A stretch of DNA of 64,000 bases from Deltaproteobacteria bacterium (lineage in GTDB: Bacteria; Desulfobacterota; DSM-4660; Desulfatiglandales; HGW-15). The notes beneath the pieces were generated by a model. It was not told the DNA's origin and searched no databases. It saw only the letters and a list, made by a program, of their open reading frames with translations. This document shows, in pieces, positions 18,262 to 27,675 of this stretch; position 1 is the stretch's first letter; the number at the start of each line of letters is the position of its first letter. The stretch lies in contig JAFGDF010000235.1 of assembly GCA_016932235.1 (NCBI GenBank), positions 1 to 64,000 of the forward strand. The letters are read 5' to 3'. A program made the translations under genes and the position numbers.

Positions 18262-19243
18262 GTTCATCCTTTTTATTAAGAAATCTGTCGCAAATAGTCT
18301 TAATGCGTTTCGGTAATCCGACCAAACCTTCAGGCATAAAAAAGAGGACAAACATCAGGGCTCCGGCAAAAAAATACGGCTGGAATTCCTTGAGCGGGCG
18401 CAGTACTTCCGGAAGGATTGTAAAAATGAACGCGCCGATAATAGGGCCGATAAAGCTCTTCATCCCTCCGACCACCAGATAGATAATTACGTATATCGTA
18501 AAAAGAAACCCGAATGTGGTGGGATTAATAGTCGAGATATAATGCGCATAAAAACCGCCCGCTACACCGGGGAAAAAGCAGGCGATCGTGAACGCGAGCA
18601 CCTTGTATCCCGTACAGTTTATTCCGATACTTTCGGCCAGTGAATCGGACTGCCGAATCCCATTAAGTGTCATGCCGATGCGGGAATGCTCAATCGCATA
18701 CAGGACAAGCAGGGTTAAAAGCATAATTAAACAAATAAGATAATAGAAACTTACCTTTGAAGAAAAGGTTAAATTCAATACACCGGGGATGATAATAGGG
18801 TCGGGCCTGGGAATATTGTATATTCCGCTGCTCCCGCCAGTCAGACTCCGCCATTGTTCAGCCAGAAGGGCAAGCATTTCAGAAAGGAAGACTGTCACGA
18901 TCGCAAAATATATACCCTTTAATCTGGAAAACGGGAATCCCGCAAGACACGCAAGAACGGCCGACATTACGCCAGCAAGTAATAGCGCCAACCATGTTGA
19001 AAACCCGAGCTTTATAACAAGCAGGGTGGATGTGTAAGCCCCCAGAGTCATCATCCCACCCGTAGCAAGAGACATTAAGCCTGTTAGAGTTATAAGACGC
19101 AGACTGGTGGACAAAATAATATTTATCACGGTCAGAATGAGTATATGTGTGACATAAGGCCCTTTTAAGAAAAGGGGAAGCAGAAACATCAGGATAATTA
19201 TGATAAGATAAACAATTAAGGAGATTTTTTTCCCTCTATTCAT
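18254..19243 (-). CDS. livM: Liv-type ABC transporter permease (LivM)
   Basis: This 329-residue inner-membrane permease has about nine or ten hydrophobic segments. It includes GLMSLATGGMMTLGAYTSTL and the cytoplasmic coupling region with NGIRQSDSLAESIGIN, both typical of LivM. It overlaps livH by 8 bases at its start and livG by 8 at its end. With LivH it forms the translocation path for the ligand delivered by the two binding proteins. Confidence 0.94.
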   Translation of the reverse strand: MNRGKKISLIVYLIIIILMFLLPLFLKGPYVTHILILTVINIILSTSLRLITLTGLMSLATGGMMTLGAYTSTLLVIKLGFSTWLALLLAGVMSAVLACLAGFPFSRLKGIYFAIVTVFLSEMLALLAEQWRSLTGGSSGIYNIPRPDPIIIPGVLNLTFSSKVSFYYLICLIMLLTLLVLYAIEHSRIGMTLNGIRQSDSLAESIGINCTGYKVLAFTIACFFPGVAGGFYAHYISTINPTTFGFLFTIYVIIYLVVGGMKSFIGPIIGAFIFTILPEVLRPLKEFQPYFFAGALMFVLFFMPEGLVGLPKRIKTICDRFLNKKDEHA

Positions 19244-20096
19244 GTCCGGCGATCCCCTGAGGCCTGAAAATCAATATTAATATTATCGCGGCGAAACCTA
19301 TCAGACCGGCAATATGGGATGTGGTATAAACGGGGACTATACCATCAATCAGACCTATTATCAGTCCTCCGATAACAGCGCCGGGGATACTTCCCAGGCC
19401 CCCCAATACTATTACGGCTATTCCTTTCATCAAAGCAAATGTTCCCATAGTGGGACTCATACTGAAAAGGGCTCCCACCAGGGCCCCGGCTATGGCGGCT
19501 AGACCGCAACCAAGGAACATGGCTATGGCCGATAAACGATCAATATCTATTCCCTGCAAAGCGGCGCCATCCCTCTCCTGGGAAACAGCCAGCATGGCCT
19601 GACCTGTTTTAGTCTTTTTGATGAATAAGAACAGCCCCACCAGAAGCACTAGACCCGTCAGTACTATGAAAAGCCTTTCCCAGGATATTGCCGTGCCGAA
19701 AACCCTGAGGACGCCTTTTATCGGACTGTTGTATGACCTCGGATCGCCGCCCGCGATAGATAATATAACATTCTGAAAAACAAGTATAAGTCCTATTGAA
19801 ATAATCACTGCACGATCGAAATCCGCTCTAAAGGGACGAAAAAAGATGCGTTCGACTATTATACCGATGCATCCGACAAATATTGTCGCTATCAGCAACG
19901 CGAGAAAAAAGTTCATTCCGAGGCTTACCACCATATAATAGACGCAATAGGCACCTATCATATAGATCTCGCCGTGTGACATCTGGACAATACCCATAAT
20001 GCTCATTACAAGGGTCATCCCTAGTGCCACTAATATATATATCCCGCTCGAAGCCAATCCGTTTACAATGCTTTGCAATAAAGCTGCTGTACTCAA
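19236..20096 (-). CDS. livH: Liv-type ABC transporter permease (LivH)
   Basis: This 286-residue inner-membrane permease is the first gene of the liv block. The N-terminus (ALLQSIVNGLASSGIYILVA), MSHGEIYMIGAYCVYYMV and the coupling-loop region AMLAVSQERDGAALQGID are characteristic. An inverted repeat that also occurs before two other operons of the window lies about 140 bases upstream, so expression is probably under the shared TetR-type control inferred for this island. Confidence 0.94.
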   Translation of the reverse strand: MSTAALLQSIVNGLASSGIYILVALGMTLVMSIMGIVQMSHGEIYMIGAYCVYYMVVSLGMNFFLALLIATIFVGCIGIIVERIFFRPFRADFDRAVIISIGLILVFQNVILSIAGGDPRSYNSPIKGVLRVFGTAISWERLFIVLTGLVLLVGLFLFIKKTKTGQAMLAVSQERDGAALQGIDIDRLSAIAMFLGCGLAAIAGALVGALFSMSPTMGTFALMKGIAVIVLGGLGSIPGAVIGGLIIGLIDGIVPVYTTSHIAGLIGFAAIILILIFRPQGIAGHE

Positions 20097-20231
20097 TCTA
20101 CCTTCCTCCGAACCTGATTAAATCTGGGCGGCTCCACATCATCTTTTCTGACAGACGCTATTATTTAAGGGACGTAATCAGCCCATTGATTCAGTGGCGA
20201 AATTAAAAGGATGATTACATTTCAAATTATA

Positions 20232-20251
20232 TTTACTTATCGTTAAGTCAA
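20232..20251. promoter_or_regulatory. candidate TetR operator, copy 1 (before livH)
   Basis: TTTACTTATCGTTAAGTCAA is an inverted repeat with ACTTA and TAAGT arms around TCGT. The 14-base core (20235-20248) is identical to the cores at 43778-43791 and 47828-47841. It lies about 140 bases upstream of livH on the minus strand. The size and symmetry suit a TetR-family dimer, and one TetR gene is present at 35892-36488; the link between them is inferred. Confidence 0.55.
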
Positions 20252-20342
20252 GTAAGAGTATCTAAAGATTTTTTAAAAAACTGTCAAGAAAAAACTCCTG
20301 ATTTAGGATTTTAAGGTTGTTTTCCCGAATGAATATTATTCA

Positions 20343-20759
20343 TCATTTTGAATATTCTGCCGCTATCGTGGCATGTATTAACAGGATTGGTTTATCGACC
20401 CTCTTAAAATTCAAAGGACAATGCACAAATCCTTTGGGGAGATAGACGGTTGTCGGACTGGTTATCACAATCTTTTCCTGGTCCTCCCCGAGATACATTT
20501 CAATCTCACCTCCAAGATCATGCAGGCCATTCTTATCTAATCCAATGAAGGTAACATACATATCAAAATCATGCGAATGCGCATAATCCTCCATCAGCAC
20601 CGGTTCTGTTACCGGTCGCACAATCAAAGAAAAATTGGAATCGAAATCTTTACCGCCATCAAATCTGATCCTTTCCGACATCTTTGATCCATCCCCTGGT
20701 TCAGGCCTTGTCACAACAGAATGCTTCACCACATATTTACTGTATTTAAATTCGGTCAT
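20343..20759 (-). CDS. cupin-fold protein (138 aa)
   Basis: This small protein has what reads as the two cupin motifs: EDYAHSHDFDMYVTFIG with a later conserved Glu (GEIEMYLG), and LPKGFVHCPLNF. The histidines and glutamate could hold a metal ion. Cupins include dioxygenases, isomerases and non-enzymatic sensors. It lies 17 bases downstream of an FAD dehydrogenase gene, in the same direction, so it probably belongs to that operon. The exact role is unknown. Confidence 0.65.
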   Translation of the reverse strand: MTEFKYSKYVVKHSVVTRPEPGDGSKMSERIRFDGGKDFDSNFSLIVRPVTEPVLMEDYAHSHDFDMYVTFIGLDKNGLHDLGGEIEMYLGEDQEKIVITSPTTVYLPKGFVHCPLNFKRVDKPILLIHATIAAEYSK

Positions 20760-20776
20760 TTTTATCCATCTCCCTT

Positions 20777-22228
20777 TTATTTCTTTTTAATATACTTAAC
20801 GGCATTCTTTCCTGCGATCCTTCCTGAGTTGATGGCAAAGCTTGCGCAGGTGCCGGAACAGACATTCATGCCGTAACTGTCTCCCCATAGACCGCCCGCA
20901 TCAAAACCTGCGGCATAGAGACCCGGTATAACCCTACTTTTCTTATCGACTACCTCTGTACTCTCATTAATCTTTATCCCTCCGATAGTCCCTAGAAAAA
21001 CATTGCGGGCCTTTACAGCGTAAAACTTGGGCCCGGTGAGAGGATGAAGATACCTGGGATTTTTCGCAAAAAGAGCATCATGCCTTTTGCGGCAGAACTC
21101 GTTATAGACTTCAACTTCTTTTTTCAGGACATCAGGGTCAACGCCCATTTTTTCGGCCAGATCATCCAGGGAATCCGCTACCATCACTTCCTTGCTTCCC
21201 TTTTCGAGCCCTGCTTCAAGTTCTTTAAAAAAATTCACGGGCTTGCTCCCTACCGGATTCTCATATGCGACATTTTTATCTATTCCCCTGTCCATTATCC
21301 TCTGGATTATTGAATCATCAAAGAGACTGTATGTGAAACCTTCCCTGTATCTGGCATTCGCGTTACCGACCGAAGTATCAGTAAACCCGATCGCTTCATC
21401 GCAAAATCGCCGGCCCTGCGGATCTACCCACAGGTCCGGTTGAAGCGCCACACACTCGATCTGGTTTTTCGGGAGATGATTGGCGCTCAGCGGTCCAACC
21501 CTGTATACCTCCAGGACGCCCATGCCTTCCTCGTCAGCGCCCACTTCCCATGCCATTCGGATGCCGTCGCCCATCTTATCAACATTGCCTATGGGTATCA
21601 TGTTGACATCCAGATCAAATCCGGCATATTTCTTGATCCATTGTTTATTATTAGCGTATCCTCCGCTCCCTATAACCACGACTTTTGCCTTGATGCTTAT
21701 CTCCTCCCCTTCTTCCTCCGCGATAACTCCGGTGATAGCCTTGCCCTCCCTCAATATTTTGACTACCGGCGTTCCGGACTTCAGGACGGCACCCTTTTCT
21801 TTTGCCCTTTCAACCAGAGCCTTTACCACGGCGGCACCGCCCCCCCTGACCCTGTGATAACCGCGGGGTGCGTTAGGTATGTTTATAGTGACCTCCAAAA
21901 ACTCCACTCCTCTCTCCCTCAGCCAGTCAACGGTTTCGGCGGTTTGATCCACGTAAGCCCTTACCAGCCGAGCATTGGCTTTCCAGTGGCCATATTCCAT
22001 GATGTTTTTGAAGGCCTGGTCGCGTGTATAATCGATATACCGCTCCCTCTGCATATCGCTCTCAACAGCGAATATGCCCTCAAAAAAGTTGGAAGTTCCC
22101 CCGAAAGAGCGTTGCTTCTCAAAAACCATTACTTTAAGCCCCTCATCTGCCGCGGTTACCGCGGCAGACAGGCCGGAAACGCCTGAACCGATAACCACGA
22201 TATCCGTTTCTCTGCTCACCCCATTCAT
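20777..22228 (-). CDS. FAD-dependent dehydrogenase, fumarate-reductase/ketosteroid-dehydrogenase type (paralogue 1)
   Basis: This 483-residue flavoprotein has the Rossmann motif IGSGVSGLSAA (residues 13-23) followed by VFEKQ, and a C-terminal FAD segment with GLYAAGFDAGG. It belongs to the FAD_binding_2 group (fumarate reductase, 3-ketosteroid dehydrogenase, urocanate reductase). It shares long identical stretches, such as FFEG.FAVESD.QR and RDQAFKNIMEY, with the genes at 26065 and 32942. The usual fumarate-reductase end motif is replaced by WGDSYGMNVCSGTCASFAIN, so the substrate is probably not fumarate. A reaction on the C=C bond of an acid or acyl-CoA is likely. It is cytoplasmic: no signal peptide is visible. 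Confidence 0.85.
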   Translation of the reverse strand: MNGVSRETDIVVIGSGVSGLSAAVTAADEGLKVMVFEKQRSFGGTSNFFEGIFAVESDMQRERYIDYTRDQAFKNIMEYGHWKANARLVRAYVDQTAETVDWLRERGVEFLEVTINIPNAPRGYHRVRGGGAAVVKALVERAKEKGAVLKSGTPVVKILREGKAITGVIAEEEGEEISIKAKVVVIGSGGYANNKQWIKKYAGFDLDVNMIPIGNVDKMGDGIRMAWEVGADEEGMGVLEVYRVGPLSANHLPKNQIECVALQPDLWVDPQGRRFCDEAIGFTDTSVGNANARYREGFTYSLFDDSIIQRIMDRGIDKNVAYENPVGSKPVNFFKELEAGLEKGSKEVMVADSLDDLAEKMGVDPDVLKKEVEVYNEFCRKRHDALFAKNPRYLHPLTGPKFYAVKARNVFLGTIGGIKINESTEVVDKKSRVIPGLYAAGFDAGGLWGDSYGMNVCSGTCASFAINSGRIAGKNAVKYIKKK

Positions 22229-22249
22229 CTTTCACCTCCGTCTTGATAT

Positions 22250-24361
22250 TTAATAATTTCCCCAGAACTTGACAGGCTTGATGGTCAGTCTAAGGTCGCA
22301 CTGCAGACAGCGATTCGACTCATAGTTAGCGATATGTTCATCCATATCGCTTAACACGTTGCAAAAACCCCGGATCCTTTCTTCTGGCGGCGGACAGGGA
22401 CCTTCACATCGTTCCATCACTGAAAACCCGTTTCCGGGCCCCAGGTATTTATTTATCTCCTGAACCGGCGCCAGTTTTTCATCAATATCGCCCCGGCCAT
22501 CGAGAAAGCGGTCAAGGGCTATTGCGGCCTCCCTGCCTGAAGCAACTGCTTTAACAACCGATGTTGTTCCATGAACCGCGTCTCCGGCCGCAAAAACCCC
22601 TTCCCTGCTTGTTTCGAAAGTGTATGTGTCCAGTTCAATCAGATTTTTTTCATTTATTTCGATGTCAAACTCCCTTGGGATTTCCGGCCTCTGGCCGACG
22701 GCGAATATGATCGAATCCGCCTCAAGGACGGACTCGGAATTTTCAACAACCTCAAGATGTACCTCGTTATCATCGTCGACGCTGAAAGACTCCACATCAA
22801 GAATCTCCACGCCGGTAATTTTATTATTATCGGTTAATATGCGTGAAAAACTTTTCGAAGGATGGATTGAGATGCCTTCTTCCTCACCTTGTTTGATCTC
22901 ATCACGAGCCGCCGGCATTTCCGTTTTACTTTCAATACACGCAAGTTGAACCGTTTCAGCGCCTAACCTCAAGGCGATGCGGGCGCAGTCAAACGCCACA
23001 TTGCCGCCTCCAAGCACTAGGACTTTTTTGCCAACCTTGACCTTTCTCCCGATATTTATCTCTCTTAGAAAATCCACACCCATCAGGACATCCTCTCTGT
23101 CCGCCCCCGGAATGGGTAATCTAACCCCTTTATGTGTTCCGATAGCGACGAGCACGGCGTTGTAGCCCCGGTCAAAAAGATTATCTATCGATTCAACCTT
23201 TACGCCTGTATCTATCCGGACGCCTGCATTGACTATATCCTCTATCTCGCTATCCAGCACTTCTCTTGGAAGACGATACTCGGGTATTCCATATCGCAGC
23301 ATTCCTCCCGGCAGAGGCAACGAATCAATAACATTCACTGAATGCCCCTGCTTTGAAAGATAATAGGCCGCCGTGAGGCCCGCCGGACCAGCCCCGATAA
23401 CCGCAACTTTTTTATCAGTTGACGGCTTTTTATCTGACCTTTTTTCCCATTCCCTTTCCTTGTCATGCTCAGCGGCAAAACGTTTGAGGTCTCTGATTGA
23501 AACTGCCCGGTTTATTTCACCCCTGCGGCATACTTCTTCACAGGGATGGTTGCAGACATAACCCAGCACCTTCGGAAATGGAACCTTCTCCCGTATAACC
23601 GCTGTCGCAGCTGAATAATTCTTTTCACGAATAAAGCGAATATACTTGGGCACATCAATCTCTGCAGGGCAGGTGTATTTACAGGGGATTAAAGCCTCTC
23701 TCCGTTTTTTTCCTTTTATAAGCTCCTCCCTGTCCATTATTGCTCCGGTCGGGCATACTTCAGCGCATGCGCCGCAGAATCTGCAGCCCGCATCTCCCAG
23801 AGGCAGATCCGATGGAGTTCCTATGTATGTCTCCTTTTCCTTCTTTTGATAGAAAAGGACTCCCACGCCGCGAAGTTCATGACATGCCCTTACACAACGG
23901 CCGCACAGTATGCACTTGTTGGGATCATGGACGAAAAGAGGGCTGTCCGTCTTGAGGGGCAACAGTTTTGATCTCCTTCTCACGCTCAAATGATCACTCA
24001 CCAGAAGCTGTTTTACAGACTGGAGTTCACAATTGAGATATTTGATGCAGGTGCCGCAATCAGGGGGATGCGCTGCAAGCATAAGCTCCATCGCTAAACG
24101 CCGCATATGTTCTATCTTTTCGCCCTTGGTCTTTACAATCATCCCGTTTGACACCTGTGTAGTGCAGGATGTGGGAAGCCCTTCCATACCTTCTATGTCC
24201 ACAATGCACAGCCTGCATGCTCCTATGGCTGAAAGATCCTCGTGATAGCAAAGATGTGGTATATATATCCCCGCATCCAATGAAGCCTCTAACACATTTT
24301 TCCCTTCCGTAGTTTCGACATCACGCCCGTCTATGTTCAGTTTAATGGTTCCCAATATCAT
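22250..24361 (-). CDS. NuoG-like ferredoxin domain fused to GltD-like FAD/NAD(P) oxidoreductase
   Basis: This electron-transfer protein of about 703 residues is built in blocks: a [2Fe-2S] ferredoxin (C38, C49, C52, C66), a NuoG-type His/Cys [4Fe-4S] site (H98, C102, C105, C111), two [4Fe-4S] sites (C150-C160 and C193-C203), a GltD-type cysteine region (C227-C278), then FAD (GAGPAG, 323-328) and NAD(P) (GGGNVA, 451-456) Rossmann folds. The ATG at 24361 with AAGGTGG upstream is chosen; a GTG at 24367 is possible. It lies 38 bases after the NuoF-like gene. By analogy with HydB/HydC- and NfnB-type systems the pair probably moves electrons between NAD(P)H and the neighbouring FAD enzymes, possibly with bifurcation. 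Confidence 0.88.
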   Translation of the reverse strand: MILGTIKLNIDGRDVETTEGKNVLEASLDAGIYIPHLCYHEDLSAIGACRLCIVDIEGMEGLPTSCTTQVSNGMIVKTKGEKIEHMRRLAMELMLAAHPPDCGTCIKYLNCELQSVKQLLVSDHLSVRRRSKLLPLKTDSPLFVHDPNKCILCGRCVRACHELRGVGVLFYQKKEKETYIGTPSDLPLGDAGCRFCGACAEVCPTGAIMDREELIKGKKRREALIPCKYTCPAEIDVPKYIRFIREKNYSAATAVIREKVPFPKVLGYVCNHPCEEVCRRGEINRAVSIRDLKRFAAEHDKEREWEKRSDKKPSTDKKVAVIGAGPAGLTAAYYLSKQGHSVNVIDSLPLPGGMLRYGIPEYRLPREVLDSEIEDIVNAGVRIDTGVKVESIDNLFDRGYNAVLVAIGTHKGVRLPIPGADREDVLMGVDFLREINIGRKVKVGKKVLVLGGGNVAFDCARIALRLGAETVQLACIESKTEMPAARDEIKQGEEEGISIHPSKSFSRILTDNNKITGVEILDVESFSVDDDNEVHLEVVENSESVLEADSIIFAVGQRPEIPREFDIEINEKNLIELDTYTFETSREGVFAAGDAVHGTTSVVKAVASGREAAIALDRFLDGRGDIDEKLAPVQEINKYLGPGNGFSVMERCEGPCPPPEERIRGFCNVLSDMDEHIANYESNRCLQCDLRLTIKPVKFWGNY

Positions 24362-24399
24362 CTCCACCTTAGATAAGATTATTCAGGTTCCTGTTACTG

Positions 24400-26034
24400 T
24401 CAGTCATTTTTACCGAGAGGACATTTCTTTTCTTTTATATGAAAATCATATTCGTCGCGGAAAAGAGTGATACTGCTCAGGACGGGGTTAGGGGCGGTAC
24501 GTCCCAGAGCGCATATGCAACCTGTCTTCATTGCATCCCCTATTTCTAACAGAAGATTCAGGTCTTCCGGTTTTCCTTCTTTTCCTGAAATATCAGTCAG
24601 GATATCATACATCTGATGTGTCCCCTCGCGGCAGAACACGCATTTCCCGCAGGATTGGCTCTGCAGGTATGATATGACATCCCTGGATCTTTCAACCATG
24701 CATGTATCATTATCAATGACCTGGAGGGTTCCTGAACCAATTATTGAGCCCTTTTCCTTCATAACCCGGTAGTCAAGCGGGGTATCCAGAGAATTCGGGC
24801 TGAAATATTCTCCCGTTGGACCGCCGAACTGTACCGCTTTTATTTCCTTGCCATCCGGAGTCCCTCCGCCGATTTCCTCGATGATTTCAATAAGTCTTGT
24901 TCCAAAATCTACCTCAACCGTATATTTATGAACTATATCTCCGGTAAGATTAACAACCTTAGTCCCCCTGCTGTGCGCCAAACCGAATCCGGAAAACCAT
25001 TCCGCGCCATTCTGAAAAATTGCCGATATATTCGCACAGGTTTCAGAATTATTCACCAGCACCGGCTTTTCCCCCAGTCCCTTCTCCGCCGGATAGGGCG
25101 GGCGGATGTAAGGCATGGGTTGTCTTCCTTCAATCAAGCGAAGGATTGCGGTTTCTTCACCCGAGACAAGATAGTCCGGAATCTCAATCACCTCGATTCG
25201 GCAGCAGAACGGAGACCCCATAATTTTCTCCCCTTCCAGGCTGCATAACCTCATCTGATTTATTGCGCTGCGCACACTCTTAAAAGCCTGTTCATACCGT
25301 TTATTAATGCAAACCATACAGCAGTCAGCGCCTACGGCATAAGCCCCGATAAGCATTCCTTCCAAAACGGAATGAGGGTCACCGTCGAGAAGCAGTCTTG
25401 AAGTTACTGAATCAGGGTCTGCATCAATCGCATTACAGATCATTACTTTTTCTTTTCCCTCAGCTTCGTGACAGATTTGCCATTTGTCAGCCGTCACATA
25501 ACCGGATCCGCCTCTTCCCCTTAGGCCGGATCCTTTCAATTCTTCAATTGTTGCCTCCTGACCCATCTCCATGGCCTTTGCGAGACCGGAATACCCGTTC
25601 CCCTTTAATAAATAATGATTTATATTACCCGGGTCCAGCATCCCGCAATTCCGCAATGCTATCCTGCTTTCCAATTGGAAAAGTTGAACTCCGGATAGGG
25701 GCGAAAATACCCCACCGGATCCCTGCTTGCATTCGATAAGAACTTCGCGGATAAAATCCGGAATACTATCGGTGGAAAGGTTACCGTAAAGTATTGGAGG
25801 TTCACCTGATTTTTCGATGACCAGAATAGGTTCGAGATCATAATATCCAAAAGAGCCTGACCTGAATACCTTTGCGTGAATGTGGTTTTTTTCTATCTCC
25901 CTTTGCGCACTATTGAAGATATCGTTTTTTATTGAATCGTTTCTTGATGAAGCGATGTATATCCCTATACAATCCGCGTCTCTCAAATACCCGCATTCGG
26001 ATTGAGCCTTTGATAATATCTGTTTATAATTCAT
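24400..26034 (-). CDS. NuoF-like NAD(H)-oxidising flavoprotein with thioredoxin-like N-terminus
   Basis: This 544-residue protein has an FMN/NADH motif (GLRGRGGSGYVTADKW, from residue 170), a SLBB-like middle and a C-terminal [4Fe-4S] site SCGKCVFCREGT (C462, C465, C468, then C506 or C508). The N-terminal 100 residues resemble the thioredoxin-like [2Fe-2S] domain of HydC/NuoE fusions but lack its cysteine set, so that cluster is probably absent. The NADEGEPG box of NuoF reads NAIDADPDS here, a notable deviation near the nucleotide site. The ATG at 26034 has GGAG upstream. It is encoded with the NuoG-GltD fusion between two FAD dehydrogenase genes. Confidence 0.88.
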   Translation of the reverse strand: MNYKQILSKAQSECGYLRDADCIGIYIASSRNDSIKNDIFNSAQREIEKNHIHAKVFRSGSFGYYDLEPILVIEKSGEPPILYGNLSTDSIPDFIREVLIECKQGSGGVFSPLSGVQLFQLESRIALRNCGMLDPGNINHYLLKGNGYSGLAKAMEMGQEATIEELKGSGLRGRGGSGYVTADKWQICHEAEGKEKVMICNAIDADPDSVTSRLLLDGDPHSVLEGMLIGAYAVGADCCMVCINKRYEQAFKSVRSAINQMRLCSLEGEKIMGSPFCCRIEVIEIPDYLVSGEETAILRLIEGRQPMPYIRPPYPAEKGLGEKPVLVNNSETCANISAIFQNGAEWFSGFGLAHSRGTKVVNLTGDIVHKYTVEVDFGTRLIEIIEEIGGGTPDGKEIKAVQFGGPTGEYFSPNSLDTPLDYRVMKEKGSIIGSGTLQVIDNDTCMVERSRDVISYLQSQSCGKCVFCREGTHQMYDILTDISGKEGKPEDLNLLLEIGDAMKTGCICALGRTAPNPVLSSITLFRDEYDFHIKEKKCPLGKND

Positions 26035-26064
26035 CAATTCTCCATTTCCGCCGCGATAAGCCTC

Positions 26065-27528
26065 TCAATTGAAGGCCTCCAAATATTTTAAGACATTTTT
26101 ACCGGCTATCCGTCCTGAATTGATCGCAAACGCTGAGGACGCACCGGAGCAATGCATAATCGGATAACTGTCACCCCACGCTCCCCCGGCGTCGAATCCA
26201 CCCGCATACAGCCCGGGGATGATGTTTCCTTTTTTGTCAACCACCTCCATCCTTTCGTTTATCTTAATCCCCCCCTTGGTGCCGAGAAAGACGGTTCGGG
26301 CCTTTATGGCGTAATAAACGGGCCCCGCGAGCGGCCTGAGAAATCTCGGATCCTTGGCAAACATATCATCATATCCTTTCGCGCAGTATCCATTGTATTT
26401 CTCGACAGTAGCCTTTAGGACAGCCGGATTAACCTTCATCATTTCTGCCAGATTCGCCAGTGACTGGGCGGCAAATACATCGGCGCTTCCTCTTTCGAGA
26501 GCGACCTTTATGTCTCTGTCAAAATTTACCGGTTTTGTGCCGGGCATATAGTCTATGGAAAGGTTGCGAACGATTCCATGGGTGAGCATCCTATTCTTTA
26601 TGGAATCATCCAGGATTGACCAGGTATATCCCTCCTTGTATCTCGCGTTCACGTTGCCGACCGAGGTGTCATAAAACGCGATTCCTTCATCGCAGAATCT
26701 TTCACCCCTGGGATCGACCCATAGATCCGGTTGCAAAGCGGCAATCGCGAGGTGAGATTTATCGGCAAAACCGGGTCCCAAGGGGCCTATTCGGAAAAGT
26801 TCCAGTACATCAATCCCTTCCTCCTCTGCCCCCACTTCCCAGGCCATGCGTATGCCGTCACCCATCTTACCGACATTGCCGAATGCCAGCATATTTACAT
26901 CAAGATCATAACCCGTGTATTTCTTAATCCATTCCCTGTTGTTAGCGTAACCGCCTGTGCCTATGACAACCGTCCTTGCTTTCACCTCCAAGTCTTCCCC
27001 ATTCTCATCAACTATCACACCGCTGATTCTGTTACCCTCTTTAATGATCCTCTTCACTTCGGTTTCGAGCTTGATGATAACACCATTTTCCTTCGCCTTT
27101 GTCGCGAGCGCTTTTACCACAGCCGCCCCCGAACCCCTGATCGTGTGATAGGTACGGGGCGCGTCCGGCATATTAATGATAGCGTCAATAAATTCAACGC
27201 CATTCTGCTGCAACCAGTTGATGGTAGAGGCAGACTCGTTCACAAAAGCCCTTATCAGGCGCGCATTGGCTCGCCAGTGACTGTACTCCATAATTGCCCT
27301 GAACGCCTCATCCCGGCTGTATGTAATGTACTGCTTCCTCTGGATATCACTTTCAACCGCGAAAGTGCCCTCAAAAAAATTGGAAGTGCCGCCCAAAGAG
27401 GGCTGTTTTTCAAAAATTATTACTTTCGCGCCGCCCTCGGCGGCCGTAAGCGCGGCAGACAGTCCTGTTACACCGGAGCCAACAGCGATCATATCAAATT
27501 CTTTATCCATGTTATCTCCTGCTGCCAT
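26065..27528 (-). CDS. FAD-dependent dehydrogenase, fumarate-reductase type (paralogue 2)
   Basis: This 487-residue flavoprotein is close to those at 20777 and 32942. FAD is bound by VGSGVTGLSAALTAAEGG and the C-terminal GLYAGGFDAGGAWGDSYP segment. Good ribosome binding sites precede both the ATG at 27528 and an internal one at 27510. It lies 30 bases upstream of the NuoF-like gene, in the same direction, so it probably passes electrons to or from that pair. Like its paralogues it lacks the classical catalytic end motif of fumarate reductases; here the end reads IMHCSGASSAFAINSG. Confidence 0.85.
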   Translation of the reverse strand: MAAGDNMDKEFDMIAVGSGVTGLSAALTAAEGGAKVIIFEKQPSLGGTSNFFEGTFAVESDIQRKQYITYSRDEAFRAIMEYSHWRANARLIRAFVNESASTINWLQQNGVEFIDAIINMPDAPRTYHTIRGSGAAVVKALATKAKENGVIIKLETEVKRIIKEGNRISGVIVDENGEDLEVKARTVVIGTGGYANNREWIKKYTGYDLDVNMLAFGNVGKMGDGIRMAWEVGAEEEGIDVLELFRIGPLGPGFADKSHLAIAALQPDLWVDPRGERFCDEGIAFYDTSVGNVNARYKEGYTWSILDDSIKNRMLTHGIVRNLSIDYMPGTKPVNFDRDIKVALERGSADVFAAQSLANLAEMMKVNPAVLKATVEKYNGYCAKGYDDMFAKDPRFLRPLAGPVYYAIKARTVFLGTKGGIKINERMEVVDKKGNIIPGLYAGGFDAGGAWGDSYPIMHCSGASSAFAINSGRIAGKNVLKYLEAFN

Positions 27529-27585
27529 TATTAGCCTCCATAGAGATATTGAACCATCTCAATAACGTATTATTCCCTAATTTAT

Positions 27586-27622
27586 CCGGCTGTCCGTCTG
27601 GCCGGGCAAGACAGGCAGCCGG
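27586..27622. repeat. hairpin with arms CCGGCTG / CAGCCGG
   Basis: An imperfect inverted repeat lies between the DctP and FAD dehydrogenase genes; a GTCT / AGAC inner pair extends the outer arms. It resembles, but is not identical to, the TCGGAC-type hairpins found elsewhere in the window. Confidence 0.4.
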
Positions 27623-27675
27623 AATGCGATCTCCAGCATCCAGGTCTGATCCAGTCCATTTGATATTGTTTCATC

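Noticed and set aside
21440..22186. Long plus-strand open frame of 248 codons inside an FAD dehydrogenase gene
   Set aside because: It is antisense to a clear flavoprotein gene, has no family character and recurs as a shadow in the paralogues at 26731-27534 and 33404-33916.
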